DNA of 64,000 bases from Rhizobium grahamii (GCF_009498215.1 NZ_CP043498.1:3822001-3886000); one strand, 5' to 3'; shown: positions 40,895-50,114, counted from the first letter of the stretch. The notes: a model not told the origin generated them from the sequence alone. Numbers and translations: made by a program.

Positions 40895-41821
40895 ATGATT
40901 TTGTGCTGTGGAGAAGCGTTGATCGACATGCTGCCGCGGGAGACGACTCTCGGCGAGAAGGGGTTTGCCCCATACGCCGGCGGCGCGATCTTCAATACGG
41001 CGATTGCGCTCGGACGCCTCGGCATTCCGACAGCCTTCTTCACCGGCCTCGCCGACGACATGATGGGCGAAATCCTGCGCGATACGCTGAAGGCGAGTAA
41101 CGTCGACTTCAGCCTCTGCGCCATCACCCCGCGCCCGTCGACGGTCGCCTTCGTCAAGCTGGTCAACGGCCAGGCAACCTATGCCTTCTACGATGAAGGC
41201 ACCGCCGGCCGCATGATCACCACCGATGATCTGCCTGCGCTCGGCGACGATTGCGAGGCGCTGCATTTCGGTGCGATCAGCCTCATCCCCAGCCCTTGCG
41301 GCGAGACCTATGAAGCGCTTCTCGACCGCGAGTGCGACAAGCGGGTCATCTCGCTGGACCCGAACATCCGCCCCGGCTTCATCAAGGACAAGGCTGCCCA
41401 CATGGCGCGCATCAAGCGCATGGCGTCCAAGTCCGATATCCTGAAGTTCTCCGACGAGGACCTGGAGTGGTTCGGCCTCGAGGGCAGCCATGACGATCTC
41501 GCTGCCTACTGGTTGAAGCAGGGCGCCAAGCTCGTCGTCATCACCAAGGGCGCCGAGGGCGCGTCGGGTTACACCAAGGAGCGCAAGGTCACCGTGCCGA
41601 GCGAGCGCGTCACCGTCGTCGATACCGTCGGCGCGGGCGACACTTTCGATGCCGGCGTGCTTGCCTCGCTGAAGATCGATAACCTGCTGACCAAGCAACA
41701 AGTGGCCTCGCTCAGCGAAAAGGCGCTGCAGAACGCGCTTTCGCTCGGCGCCAAGGCAGCCGCGGTCACGGTCTCGCGCGCAGGCGCCAACCCGCCTTGG
41801 GCAAAAGAAATCGGTCTCTGA
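40895..41821 (+). CDS. frk: Fructokinase (PfkB family)
   Basis: A 308-residue PfkB-family sugar kinase. The N-terminal pattern MILCCGEALIDMLPRE and GGAIFNTAIALGRLG match bacterial fructokinases; the second signature DTVGAGDTFDAGVLA carries the catalytic Asp. It phosphorylates fructose to fructose 6-phosphate, which Pgi, encoded about 1 kb away, converts to glucose 6-phosphate. That fits the fructose uptake system at 27-33 kb. It converges with the hydrolase gene with one base between stops. Confidence 0.88.
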   Translation: MILCCGEALIDMLPRETTLGEKGFAPYAGGAIFNTAIALGRLGIPTAFFTGLADDMMGEILRDTLKASNVDFSLCAITPRPSTVAFVKLVNGQATYAFYDEGTAGRMITTDDLPALGDDCEALHFGAISLIPSPCGETYEALLDRECDKRVISLDPNIRPGFIKDKAAHMARIKRMASKSDILKFSDEDLEWFGLEGSHDDLAAYWLKQGAKLVVITKGAEGASGYTKERKVTVPSERVTVVDTVGAGDTFDAGVLASLKIDNLLTKQQVASLSEKALQNALSLGAKAAAVTVSRAGANPPWAKEIGL

Positions 41822-41822
41822 T

Positions 41823-42623
41823 CTATAGCCGATCGAGAAAGCCGAGCACTTCGCGGTTGAAGTGCTCCGGCCGCTGCAATGGTGCGAAATGGCTGACCTC
41901 CGGAAGCAGGATCAATTCTGCATCTGGGATGCTGCGCGCCAGATACTCGGCGTGCTCGCGCATGATGAACTCGTCGTTTTCCCCGAGCACGACGGCGACC
42001 GGCACCTTGATTTCGGCGAGGTCGGCGGCGGTATAGTTCGGCTCGCTCGCCATCATCTTCGATACGTCGGCCACGAAGCTATCGAAGGCGTCGGGCGTGG
42101 CGGATAGTGCCTGATAGTCCTTCCGATGGCGGCTGAAGCAACGATCGATCACCGGCGTCGGCTTGAATTCAAGCGTGCCGCTCGGATCCATGTTGCAGGC
42201 GAAGAAGAACACGCCGGAAACGCGCTCGGGGTGCTTGTCTGCAAGGATCAATGCCGTGCAGGCGCCGTCGCTCCAGCCGACGAGAGCGGCTTTATCGAGT
42301 TCCAGCCGATCCATCACCGCAAGCACATCTTCTGCCATCTGGGTGTAGTGATAGGGACGCTCGTCGCGTGTGCTGCGACCATGGCCGCGACTGTCGATGA
42401 CGACAACCTGCCAGCCGGCGGCGGCGAGTGCCGGCACCTGATAGCCCCAGTTGCCGGCATTGCCGAGCCCGCCATGCAGCAGGATGACGGCCGGTCCGGA
42501 GCCGTAGCTCGCATACCAGATGCTGGCGCCTTCGTTCTCCACGAAGCCTTCACGTGTCGTCTCGGGCAAGGGCGCGGCGCCCTTCGTTTCGAATGCCACC
42601 AACTCGTCGTCCGTGTCGGCCAT
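41823..42623 (-). CDS. Alpha/beta hydrolase
   Basis: A 266-residue alpha/beta-hydrolase. The oxyanion segment is LLHGGLGNAGNW, the nucleophile elbow is VGWSDGAC (GxSxG), the acid is in VLGENDEFI, and the catalytic His is in EVSHFAPLQRP near the end. The length and absence of a signal peptide indicate a cytoplasmic esterase or hydrolase. The substrate is unknown. It lies between frk and pgi but probably has its own transcript, since the pgi terminator lies just upstream. Confidence 0.85.
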   Translation of the reverse strand: MADTDDELVAFETKGAAPLPETTREGFVENEGASIWYASYGSGPAVILLHGGLGNAGNWGYQVPALAAAGWQVVVIDSRGHGRSTRDERPYHYTQMAEDVLAVMDRLELDKAALVGWSDGACTALILADKHPERVSGVFFFACNMDPSGTLEFKPTPVIDRCFSRHRKDYQALSATPDAFDSFVADVSKMMASEPNYTAADLAEIKVPVAVVLGENDEFIMREHAEYLARSIPDAELILLPEVSHFAPLQRPEHFNREVLGFLDRL

Positions 42624-42694
42624 GCTTCTCTCCCCTTGGAACTCTGCAATGGAGACGAAGAGATGTCGCCGATTTCGACAGCTTCAAACAAAAA

Positions 42695-42721
42695 AGCTCG
42701 CCCACGTGAGATGGGCGAGCT
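42695..42721 (-). terminator. Terminator of pgi
   Basis: Perfect 10-bp stem AGCTCGCCCA / TGGGCGAGCT with a 7-base loop; on the minus strand it is followed by TTTTTTG. It lies 27 bases beyond the pgi stop. Confidence 0.9.
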
Positions 42722-42747
42722 CTTGATCAGTCATGTTGTGCGCGAGC

Positions 42748-44376
42748 TTACTTCTTCGCGAGCTTCGCCAGTGCGGCGACCAGGCCCTGCGTCGAGGAAT
42801 CGTGGCCGGCAGCGCTTTCCTTGCCTTCCACGACAGGAAGGAGGCCTGTTGCCAGCTCCTTGCCGAGCTCGACGCCCCACTGGTCGAAGGAGTTGATGCG
42901 GAACAGCACGCCTTCGACGAAGACGCGGTGCTCATAGAGCGCAATCAGGCGGCCGAGTGCATAGGGCGTCAGCTTGTCGTAGACGAAGGTGATCGACGGG
43001 CGATTGCCGGTGAAGACGCGATGCGGGGCAATGAAGTCCGCCTTCTTATCGTCCATGCCCTTGTCGGTCAGCTGCTTCTTCGCCTCTTCGAAGGTGCGGC
43101 CCTTCATCAGCGCTTCGGACTGTGCAAGCACGTTCGATATCAGCAACTCGTGCTGATGGCGCAGTTCCGGCTCGAAGGCGTTGGCGGCAATCATGAACTC
43201 CGCCGGGATGACGCTCGTGCCCTGGTGGATCAGCTGGTAGAAGGCGTGCTGGCCGTTGGTGCCGGGCTCGCCCCAGACGACAGGCCCGGAGTTGCCCTCG
43301 ACCGGCGTGCCGTCGATCGTGACGCCCTTGCCGTTCGATTCCATGTCGAGCTGCTGCAGGTAGGCCGGGAAGCGTGACAGGCGCTGGTCGTAGGGCAGGA
43401 CCGCGCGGGTCGGATAGCCGAGCACATTGCGGTGGTAGAAGCCGATCAGGCCGAGCAGAATTGGCAGGTTCTTGCCAACAGGCGCCGTACGGAAGTGGTT
43501 GTCGATGGCATGGGCGCCTTCGAGGAACTTGATGAAATTATCGGGGCCGATCGCGATCATGATCGGCAGGCCGATCGCCGACCAGAGCGAATAGCGGCCG
43601 CCGACCCAATCCCAGAAGCCGAAGACCCGTTCACTCTCGATGCCGAAGGCCGCGACCTTGTCGAGGGCGGTCGAAACGGCAGCGAAGTGATGCTGGACAG
43701 CGGCCTCGCCGAGCGCTTCGGCGATGAACTTGCGCGCGGTCTGCGCGTTCGTCATCGTCTCGACGGTCGTGAAGGTCTTGGAGGCGACGATGAAGAGCGT
43801 CGTCTCGGGCTGAACCAGCTTGAGCGTATCGGCGATATGGGCGCCGTCGATGTTGGAAACGAAATGGGCGCGCGGGCCGTCATGGAAGGGCGCCAGCGCC
43901 AGCGTTGCCATCACAGGGCCGAGGTCGGAGCCACCAATGCCGATGTTGATGACGTCGGTGATCGCCTTGCCTGTCGCTCCCTTGAGGGCGCCCGAGCGAA
44001 TGCCGTCGGCAAATTTGCCCATGGCCGCAAGCACGGCGTTGACATCGGGCATGACGTCCTTGCCGTCAACCAGCACCGGCGTATTGGAGCGGTTGCGCAG
44101 CGCCGTGTGCAGAACGGCGCGGTTTTCGGTGAAGTTGATCGCCTTGCCGGCGAACATCTCATCGCGCTTGGCTTCGACGCCGCCCGTTTCCGCGAGCTTG
44201 ACCAGCAGAGCTAGGATCTCGTCGTTCACGGCCGTCTTGGAATAGTCCATCAGAAGGTCGTCGAGCGACACGCTGAAGTGGGAGAAGCGCTGCGGATCGG
44301 CGGCAAAGGCGGCGCGCAGGTCAGTCGCCTTGGTGGCGGCCGCAGTGCTCTTCAATTGTTCGACGATGGCATTCAT
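42748..44376 (-). CDS. pgi: Glucose-6-phosphate isomerase
   Basis: Interconverts glucose 6-phosphate and fructose 6-phosphate. The 542-residue protein has both PGI signatures: VWGEPGTNGQHAFYQLIHQG and the C-terminal FDQWGVELGKELA. The substrate loop GIGGSDLGPVMATLAL and the catalytic Glu/His region are intact. In Rhizobium it feeds the Entner-Doudoroff route from fructose and supports surface polysaccharide precursors. It ends at a strong terminator. Confidence 0.97.
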   Translation of the reverse strand: MNAIVEQLKSTAAATKATDLRAAFAADPQRFSHFSVSLDDLLMDYSKTAVNDEILALLVKLAETGGVEAKRDEMFAGKAINFTENRAVLHTALRNRSNTPVLVDGKDVMPDVNAVLAAMGKFADGIRSGALKGATGKAITDVINIGIGGSDLGPVMATLALAPFHDGPRAHFVSNIDGAHIADTLKLVQPETTLFIVASKTFTTVETMTNAQTARKFIAEALGEAAVQHHFAAVSTALDKVAAFGIESERVFGFWDWVGGRYSLWSAIGLPIMIAIGPDNFIKFLEGAHAIDNHFRTAPVGKNLPILLGLIGFYHRNVLGYPTRAVLPYDQRLSRFPAYLQQLDMESNGKGVTIDGTPVEGNSGPVVWGEPGTNGQHAFYQLIHQGTSVIPAEFMIAANAFEPELRHQHELLISNVLAQSEALMKGRTFEEAKKQLTDKGMDDKKADFIAPHRVFTGNRPSITFVYDKLTPYALGRLIALYEHRVFVEGVLFRINSFDQWGVELGKELATGLLPVVEGKESAAGHDSSTQGLVAALAKLAKK

Positions 44377-44561
44377 GGGAGGCTCCTTTGCAGGGCGAGA
44401 GGGTCGCGGAAACTATTCGCTTTGTAGGGCGCAAATCAAGGTCGGCGACCGCCGCACTGGAAAAAAGCGTTATCATCAGGAAAATGCCGCCAGGGGCAGG
44501 GCGGGATCCGTCGTTTACGGCCGGCAACCCATCTTGCATCTTACTGGAACGCTGCCAGCCG

Positions 44562-45508
44562 TCACTCGCCGGTAATTTCCAGGTTTCGCTTCGATTTCGC
44601 CCCTTCCGTCGAGCCGATGTCTCTGGCGACCTCCGCGATCAGCGAGCGCAACCAACGATGTGCCGGGTCATGGCGATAGCGGACATGCCATGCAAGATCG
44701 ACCGGAAAGGTTCCGAGATCGACCGGCGCGGGGAGAACCTTGAGCCTGTTGTCGTTGGCAAGGTGACGGCAGATCTGGTTCGGCAGTGTGGCGCAATAGT
44801 CGGTGACTGCAATCATCTCAGGCACGGCCAGGAAATGAGTGACCGAGACGGCGACGTCGCGCTTGAGGCCGCGCTGCTCGAGCGCCTGACCGAGGCCGAC
44901 GCGCAACCGGCCGGGGGAAGCACATTCACATGCTTGAGCCGCTCGTATTGCTCCCGGGAGATATTGGCCCTGATATCTGGGTGGCCGGCTCGGACAACAC
45001 AGCTCAGTCCCTCGTCCATGAGATGCTGCACGACCATATTGTCAGGCGGATCGACGATGCGGCCGAGTACCATCGCTGTCGTGCCTGAAATTGCGCCGGT
45101 CTCGACCAGATCATTGCCGAACGGCGTGAGCCGAAGCCGGATACCCGGCGCAACCTCGCGAAGCCTGGCGACGATCGCCGGCACAAGAACGAATTCGACG
45201 TAGCTGTTCGGAGCAATGGTGAACAGCCGTTCTGCGCTCGCCGGATCAAAATCCTGTTGACCGACGACGGCTTCATCGATCTTCGCCAATGCCGCCGCGA
45301 TGACCGGCGCAAGCTCGTGGGCCATCTGCGTTGGCTGGATGCCATAGCGTTCGCGAACGAAGAGCGGATCGCGCAGCATATCGCGAAGCCGGTTCAGCGC
45401 GTTCGACAGTGCCGGCTGCGTGATCCCGAGCCGTTCGGCCGCGCGGGTTACATTGCGCTCTTCCATCAGCGTCACAAAAACGGGCAGCAGGTTCAGGTCG
45501 TATCGCAT
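44562..45508 (-). pseudogene. LysR-family regulator, frameshifted
   Basis: A LysR regulator of normal total length (about 315 residues) split over two frames. The first frame has the DNA-binding domain MRYDLNLLPVFVTLMEERN with the helix-turn-helix RAAERLGITQPALSNAL, and effector domain 1 up to EQYERLKHVNVLPP. The rest, GRLRVGLGQALEQRGLKRD to WLRSLIAEVARDIG, continues in another frame. One extra G in the GGGGG run at 44913-44917 (plus strand) restores it. The N-terminal fragment alone would end at 44813. It is divergent from the DJ-1/monooxygenase/SDR operon and is its likely regulator. Confidence 0.85.
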
Positions 45509-45528
45509 GCAGTTATAATGTCATGTGA

Positions 45529-45563
45529 ATATCTGAAATCAATCAAATAAATTTCCGAAATAT
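45529..45563. promoter_or_regulatory. Candidate LysR operator between the LysR gene and the DJ-1 operon
   Basis: An AT-rich imperfect inverted repeat, ATATCTGAAAT (45529-45539) and ATTTCCGAAATAT (45551-45563), lies in the 118-base divergent region. Position and symmetry fit a LysR site; no boundary evidence. Confidence 0.35.
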
Positions 45564-45626
45564 GTCGGTTGCGAGCATGATCAGCCCATCCAAAACGGAT
45601 GCCAACCAAGTTCTACGGAGATGACA

Positions 45627-46427
45627 ATGAGCAAGGGAAAAGTACTTCTGATCGGTTCCAATGCCACCCGCATCGAGGTCCAGGGCGGCGGTACCGGAGC
45701 GACTGGCCAGTATCTCAACGAGACCGTTGTACCGGCAATGGCGGTGATCGCTGCCGGCTACGAGGTCGTCCTGGTCACGCCTGATGGCACCAAGCCGCAT
45801 ATCGACGAAGCCTCCGACAGTGTTGATCACTTCGGTGGCGACAAGGCAGCCTATGATCGCGCCAAGGCGTTTTATGCCAACGATCCTTCGATGAACCGGC
45901 CGCGCACGCTTCGCTCGGTAATCGAGGAGGGACTGGATAATTATGCCGGTGTCTTCGTGCCCGGCGGCCAGGCTCCTGTCGTCGATCTGATGCAGGACCC
46001 CGACACAGGCATAGTCCTCCGCCACTTCCATGAGCGCGCGAAGCCGACGGCACTCCTCTGCCATGGTCCGATCGCCGTTGTCTCGGCCATGCCGCATGCT
46101 CGCGAATTTCGCGCCGCGCTGATCGCCGGCGACGCTGCCAAGGCGGCGGAGCGGGCGAAGGGTTGGCAATATGCCGGTTACAACATGACCGTTTTCTCCA
46201 ACACGGAAGAGAAGGTCGTCGAGGACTACATTCTCCACGCGAAGCTCTATTTCAACATGGTCGATGCGCTGACGATTGCGGGTGGCGCGGTGAGCACGAC
46301 CAACGTGGATTTCGAGCCGAACGTGATTGAGGACCGCGAACTGATCACCGGTCAGAACCCGCGTTCGGATCATCCGATCGCTGCGAAGTTCGTGGCGGCG
46401 CTCGATCGCGCGGCTGCTGCCGCCTGA
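45627..46427 (+). CDS. DJ-1/PfpI (class I glutamine amidotransferase-like) protein
   Basis: A 266-residue DJ-1/PfpI-superfamily protein. The nucleophile elbow is ALLCHGPIAV with the catalytic Cys, and GVFVPGGQAPVVDL is the family's nucleotide-fold loop. Such proteins act as glyoxalase III, chaperone or amidase. The ATG at 45627 is chosen because GGAG ends right before an earlier in-frame ATG at 45621, leaving no spacing for that one. It leads a three-gene run with an ABM-domain protein and an SDR, divergent from the LysR gene. Confidence 0.86.
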   Translation: MSKGKVLLIGSNATRIEVQGGGTGATGQYLNETVVPAMAVIAAGYEVVLVTPDGTKPHIDEASDSVDHFGGDKAAYDRAKAFYANDPSMNRPRTLRSVIEEGLDNYAGVFVPGGQAPVVDLMQDPDTGIVLRHFHERAKPTALLCHGPIAVVSAMPHAREFRAALIAGDAAKAAERAKGWQYAGYNMTVFSNTEEKVVEDYILHAKLYFNMVDALTIAGGAVSTTNVDFEPNVIEDRELITGQNPRSDHPIAAKFVAALDRAAAAA

Positions 46428-46498
46428 ACCTGTAAATCCTGGCTGGGATCTCGTTGTCAGACCCCAGCCAGACTCTAGTTACAAAAAAGGGGAATCCC

Positions 46499-46795
46499 AT
46501 GCCTGCTCATGTGAAGATCATGGCGATCCTTGCCGCCCGGCCCGGCAAGGCTCATGAACTGAAAGCGCTTCTTTTCGGGATGGTAGCCCCCTGCCGGGCC
46601 GAGCCGGGAAACCTGCGTTGGGACGTCTGGCAGGATGCCACCGATCCCACCCGTTTTGCGCTCGACGAACTGTATACCGACCACGCGGCCGTCATCGCCC
46701 ACCGCGAGACTGCGCATTTCAAGAATTACTTCGCGCGGATCAACGATCTCGCGGAGCGTACGGCCATCGTGCTCGAGCCCGCCCAGGTTGCCTGA
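46499..46795 (+). CDS. Antibiotic biosynthesis monooxygenase (ABM) domain protein
   Basis: A 98-residue single ABM domain (dimeric alpha/beta-barrel). The pattern AHVKIMAILAARPGKAHELK, CRAEPGNLRWDVWQD and ETAHFKNYF are typical of the quinol-monooxygenase-like group. An AAAGGGGAA site precedes the ATG at 46499. It sits between the DJ-1 and SDR genes and is probably in their operon. The substrate is unknown; quinone or reactive-carbonyl handling would suit the neighbours. Confidence 0.84.
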   Translation: MPAHVKIMAILAARPGKAHELKALLFGMVAPCRAEPGNLRWDVWQDATDPTRFALDELYTDHAAVIAHRETAHFKNYFARINDLAERTAIVLEPAQVA

Positions 46796-46835
46796 AAGGC
46801 TCGCTTCCCAAGTTGTCAATCAAAGGAGATCGAAT

Positions 46836-47576
46836 ATGCGTGAAGGAATTCAGGGAAAGATTGTCCTAATCACCGGTGGCGGTACCGGCCTCGGTGCCGA
46901 AGCGGCACGCCATCTGGCGTCAAAGGGCGCGCAGGTCGCCGTGGCGGGGCGGCGGCGGGGAAAGCTTAACGAGGTCGTCGCCGAAATCGCCGCTGCGGGC
47001 GGCAAGGCACGGGCCTACCAACTCGATGTCACCGACAAGCGCCAGGTCAAGACTGTCGTCGACGCCGTGATTGCCGACTTCGGCCGGCTTGACGTGCTGA
47101 TCAACAATGCCGGCCTGATGCCGATCCGGCCGATGGCCGAAGTCAATACCGAGGAGTGGGACGCGATGATCGACGTCAACATCAAGGGCACACTCTACGG
47201 CATTGCCGCCGCGTTGCCGGTTTTCCTTGCTCAGGAACATGGCCATATCATCAATCTGAGTTCGGTGGCCGGCATCAAGGTCTTTGCGCCCGGCGGAACT
47301 GTCTATTCCGGCACGAAGTTTGCTGTGCGGGCGATATCCGAAGGGTTGCGCCAGGAAGTCGGCGCCAAGGTGCGCGTGACCTCGATCGAGCCCGGCGCCG
47401 TCGACAGTGACCTCAAGTTCTCGACCTCGGGAACAGCGCAGGCAAATGTCATGGACTTCTACAAGATCGCCATTCCGGCCAGTTCGGTTGCCCGGGCGAT
47501 CGCCTATGCCATCGAGCAACCCGACGACGTTGATATCAACGAAATCGTCCTGCGCCCGACCGTGCAGGAGTTCTGA
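46836..47576 (+). CDS. Short-chain dehydrogenase/reductase
   Basis: A 246-residue classical SDR. The cofactor motif is LITGGGTGLGAEAAR, followed by NNAG, the catalytic Ser in LSSVAG, and the YxxxK pair in YSGTKFAVRA. Arg residues after the second strand (VAGRRRGKL) favour NADP(H). The start at 46836 has an AAAGGAGA site. It closes the DJ-1/ABM/SDR operon and ends before a hairpin. The substrate is unknown. Confidence 0.9.
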   Translation: MREGIQGKIVLITGGGTGLGAEAARHLASKGAQVAVAGRRRGKLNEVVAEIAAAGGKARAYQLDVTDKRQVKTVVDAVIADFGRLDVLINNAGLMPIRPMAEVNTEEWDAMIDVNIKGTLYGIAAALPVFLAQEHGHIINLSSVAGIKVFAPGGTVYSGTKFAVRAISEGLRQEVGAKVRVTSIEPGAVDSDLKFSTSGTAQANVMDFYKIAIPASSVARAIAYAIEQPDDVDINEIVLRPTVQEF

Positions 47577-47610
47577 TCGTTCGGCACCGTCTGAACGAAA
47601 CAATGGAAAA

Positions 47611-47633
47611 GCCACCCGCGGCAAGCGGGTGGC
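47611..47633 (+). terminator. Bidirectional hairpin between SDR gene and fadD
   Basis: Perfect 9-bp stem GCCACCCGC / GCGGGTGGC with a 5-base loop, preceded by GGAAAA (T-rich on the minus strand). It separates the convergent SDR gene (ends 47576) and fadD (ends at 47658). Confidence 0.75.
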
Positions 47634-47657
47634 GTAATCATGCTGGCTTGATTGCGC

Positions 47658-49358
47658 TTAGCCGCGCAGATCCTTGCGCAGGATTTTTCCGACGGGTGTC
47701 TTCGGCAATTCCGTGCGGAATTCCACGAAACGGGGACGCTTGTAGTTGGTGAGGTTCGCGGCGCAGTGCGCCTTCACATCGGCCTCCGTCAGCGCCGGGT
47801 CCTTGCGTACCACGAAGAGCTTCACCGCCTCGCCGGAATGTCCGTCGGCGACCCCTACGGCTGCGGACTCGAGGATTCCGGGATGCATCGCTGCCACTTC
47901 CTCGATTTCGTTCGGATAGACGTTGAAACCGGAGACGAGGATCATGTCCTTCTTGCGATCCACGATCTTGGTGTAGCCGCGGGCATCCATGAAGCCCACG
48001 TCGCCGGTGCGGAAATAGCCATCCGCTGTCATCACGCGGGCGGTCTCTTCGGGCTTGTTCCAGTAACCGGCCATCACCTGCGGGCCGCGGATGCAGATCT
48101 CGCCGATATCGCCAAGCGGAAGCGAGTTGCCATCTTCGTCGCGAATGTCGAGCTCGGTAGACGGAATCGGCAGCCCGATCGAACCGGTGAACTCCGCTGA
48201 GTCAAAACGGTTCGCGGTAGCGACCGGCGAGGTTTCCGAGAGCCCATAGCCTTCGGTTATATGGGCGCCGGTGATCTTCATCCAGCGCTCGGCGACCGGG
48301 CGTTGCACCGCCATGCCGCCACCAAGCGACATCACCATGGACGAGAAGTCGACCTTGGCAAAATCGGCATTGTTCATCAGCGCGTTGAAGAGCGTGTTGA
48401 GGCCAGGGAAGATATGGACCTTCACCTTGCCGAATTCCTTGACCAGGGCCGGAATATCGCGCGGATTGGCGATGAGGATGTTGTGCGCACCAAGCGACAT
48501 GCCCATCAGCGAATTCACCGTCAGTGCGAAGATATGATAGAGAGGCAGGGCGCAGAGGAAGTTCAGGACCTCCGGGCGCGGCTTGTTGTCGAAGGCCGAT
48601 TGCAGCCACAGCTCGAGCTGCAGCTTGTTGGAGATGAGGTTGCGGTGCGTCAGCATTGCGCCCTTGGCGACCCCGGTCGTGCCGCCCGTATACTGCAGAA
48701 AAGCGATGTCGTCGCCCTTGAGGATTGCAGGTTTCAGCGATTTGCCGGCACCGGCGCCGAGCACTTGCTTGAAGGTCTTGTGCTGAGTAATGGACCAGGA
48801 CGGGACAAGCTTCTTGACCTTGCGCACGAGCAGATTGACGATCAGCCCCTTGGCACCCAGCATTTCGCCGAGCGACGTGACGACGACATGGCGCACATCC
48901 GTCTTGACCAGCACCTGCTCGACCGTGCGGGCGAAATTCTCAAGCACGAAAATCGCCTTTGCGCCTGAATCGCGCAGCTGATGCTCCAGTTCGCGCGGTG
49001 TATAGAGCGGATTGACGTTCACGACCACGAAGCCGGCGCGCAGGATGCCGTAGACCGCGACCGGGTTCTGCAGCACGTTCGGCATCATCACCGCAACGCG
49101 GTCGCCCTTCTCAAGGCCGATGCTCTGCAGCCAAGCGGCGATCTTGCGGGTCTGGCTTTCGAGTTCGCCGTAGGTGAGCGACTTGCCCATGCTGGAGAAC
49201 GCGACGCGATTGGCGTATCGCATACAGGATTTTTCGAGCAGTTCCGCCAGCGATTCGTATTGCAAAGGCGGAAGCTCAGCGGGCACGCTGTCGGGATAGG
49301 TAGCAAGCCAGGGCTTTCGGGGATTCGCACCGCCTGGATGGACGGAAATGCTGTTCAT
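47658..49358 (-). CDS. fadD: Long-chain fatty-acid-CoA ligase
   Basis: Activates fatty acids to acyl-CoA at the inner membrane. From the ATG at 49358 the protein has 566 residues. The AMP-binding signature YTGGTTGVAKGA (P-loop), GYGLSETSP, GEICIRGPQVMAGYW and YFRTGDVGFMD are in order, and the C-terminal catalytic Lys lies in the FRTELPKTPVGKILR segment. The extended frame to 49421 is unconserved. It faces a promoter whose -35 and spacer overlap a palindromic operator (49474-49501). Confidence 0.92.
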   Translation of the reverse strand: MNSISVHPGGANPRKPWLATYPDSVPAELPPLQYESLAELLEKSCMRYANRVAFSSMGKSLTYGELESQTRKIAAWLQSIGLEKGDRVAVMMPNVLQNPVAVYGILRAGFVVVNVNPLYTPRELEHQLRDSGAKAIFVLENFARTVEQVLVKTDVRHVVVTSLGEMLGAKGLIVNLLVRKVKKLVPSWSITQHKTFKQVLGAGAGKSLKPAILKGDDIAFLQYTGGTTGVAKGAMLTHRNLISNKLQLELWLQSAFDNKPRPEVLNFLCALPLYHIFALTVNSLMGMSLGAHNILIANPRDIPALVKEFGKVKVHIFPGLNTLFNALMNNADFAKVDFSSMVMSLGGGMAVQRPVAERWMKITGAHITEGYGLSETSPVATANRFDSAEFTGSIGLPIPSTELDIRDEDGNSLPLGDIGEICIRGPQVMAGYWNKPEETARVMTADGYFRTGDVGFMDARGYTKIVDRKKDMILVSGFNVYPNEIEEVAAMHPGILESAAVGVADGHSGEAVKLFVVRKDPALTEADVKAHCAANLTNYKRPRFVEFRTELPKTPVGKILRKDLRG

Positions 49359-49473
49359 CGTGTCTCTCTCCCTGTCGCTGCCGGCCGGTCCCACCGGCAA
49401 CGCGGTTGGACGATCCTCCATCTTCCAACGCGGCAGCTTATGTCATCGCCTGAATGGTTCAAGCTGGAATAGA

Positions 49474-49501
49474 GTTATACTGACCTTGACGTAAACGTCA
49501 A
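49474..49501 (-). promoter_or_regulatory. fadD promoter overlapped by a palindromic operator
   Basis: On the minus strand TTGACG (plus 49496-49501) and TATAAC (49474-49479) are 16 bases apart and face fadD. The perfect palindrome TTGACGT-AA-ACGTCAA (49486-49501) covers the -35 box and much of the spacer. A repressor bound here would block the promoter. The shape resembles MerR-type LiuR sites of alphaproteobacterial acyl-CoA regulons, but the regulator is not in the window. Confidence 0.65.
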
Positions 49502-49606
49502 TAATCGCCGAATGCCGGCGAGCGTAAGGAAATCGGGAACATCGAGTTCGACGAAGCGTTTTCAAAACTGTGGACCGACCACGAGGAAACAATAAGGAGT
49601 TGCACA

Positions 49607-49996
49607 ATGCTGCATCAGGACGCTGACACTCGCCGCGACCCGAACGTCAAAGATACGCCGACGCTGATTGCCAGCGACCGCGTGGAAGGCACGCGCGTCT
49701 ATGGCGCTGATGGCAAACATATCGGCTCAATTGAACGATTGATCCTCGGCAAGCAGGATGGCCGCGTAGCCTACGCCGTGCTCAGCTTCGGCGGTTTCAT
49801 GGGCATCGGCCACGATCACTATCCGCTACCGTGGGAAAAGCTGACTTATGATACCCAACTCGACGGCTACCGCATCGACCTGACAAAGGAGCAGATCGAA
49901 GGCGCGCCGAGCTATGCGGATGATGACGACAGCTGGTACAACGACAATGGCCGCCGCGTTTATGATTACTATGGCGTGCCGCCCTACTGGATGTAA
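49607..49996 (+). CDS. PRC-barrel domain protein
   Basis: A 129-residue soluble protein. A PRC-barrel domain spans about residues 20-95 (IASDRVEGTRVYGADGKHIG, ERLILGKQDGRVAYAVLSFG). The C-terminal tail is Asp/Tyr-rich (YADDDDSWYNDN, RRVYDYYGVPPYW). An AATAAGGAG site precedes the ATG at 49607. Stand-alone PRC-barrel proteins are common in rhizobia, often stress-linked, with unknown roles. It is divergent from fadD and monocistronic, ending before a terminator. Confidence 0.86.
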   Translation: MLHQDADTRRDPNVKDTPTLIASDRVEGTRVYGADGKHIGSIERLILGKQDGRVAYAVLSFGGFMGIGHDHYPLPWEKLTYDTQLDGYRIDLTKEQIEGAPSYADDDDSWYNDNGRRVYDYYGVPPYWM

Positions 49997-50089
49997 CGTC
50001 GTCCGCACGCGTGCGATCAGTTGATCGCGCGCACATGCGCTGCGTCGCACCGCTCGGTTGGTGCGTGGCGTGGTAAAACGACCTGGATG

Positions 50090-50114
50090 GGCCCCGTCGT
50101 TGACGGGGCCTTTT
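50090..50114 (+). terminator. Bidirectional terminator between PRC-barrel gene and beta-mannosidase
   Basis: Perfect 9-bp stem GGCCCCGTC / GACGGGGCC with a GTT loop followed by TTTT. It ends against the stop codon of the convergent beta-mannosidase gene. Confidence 0.85.
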
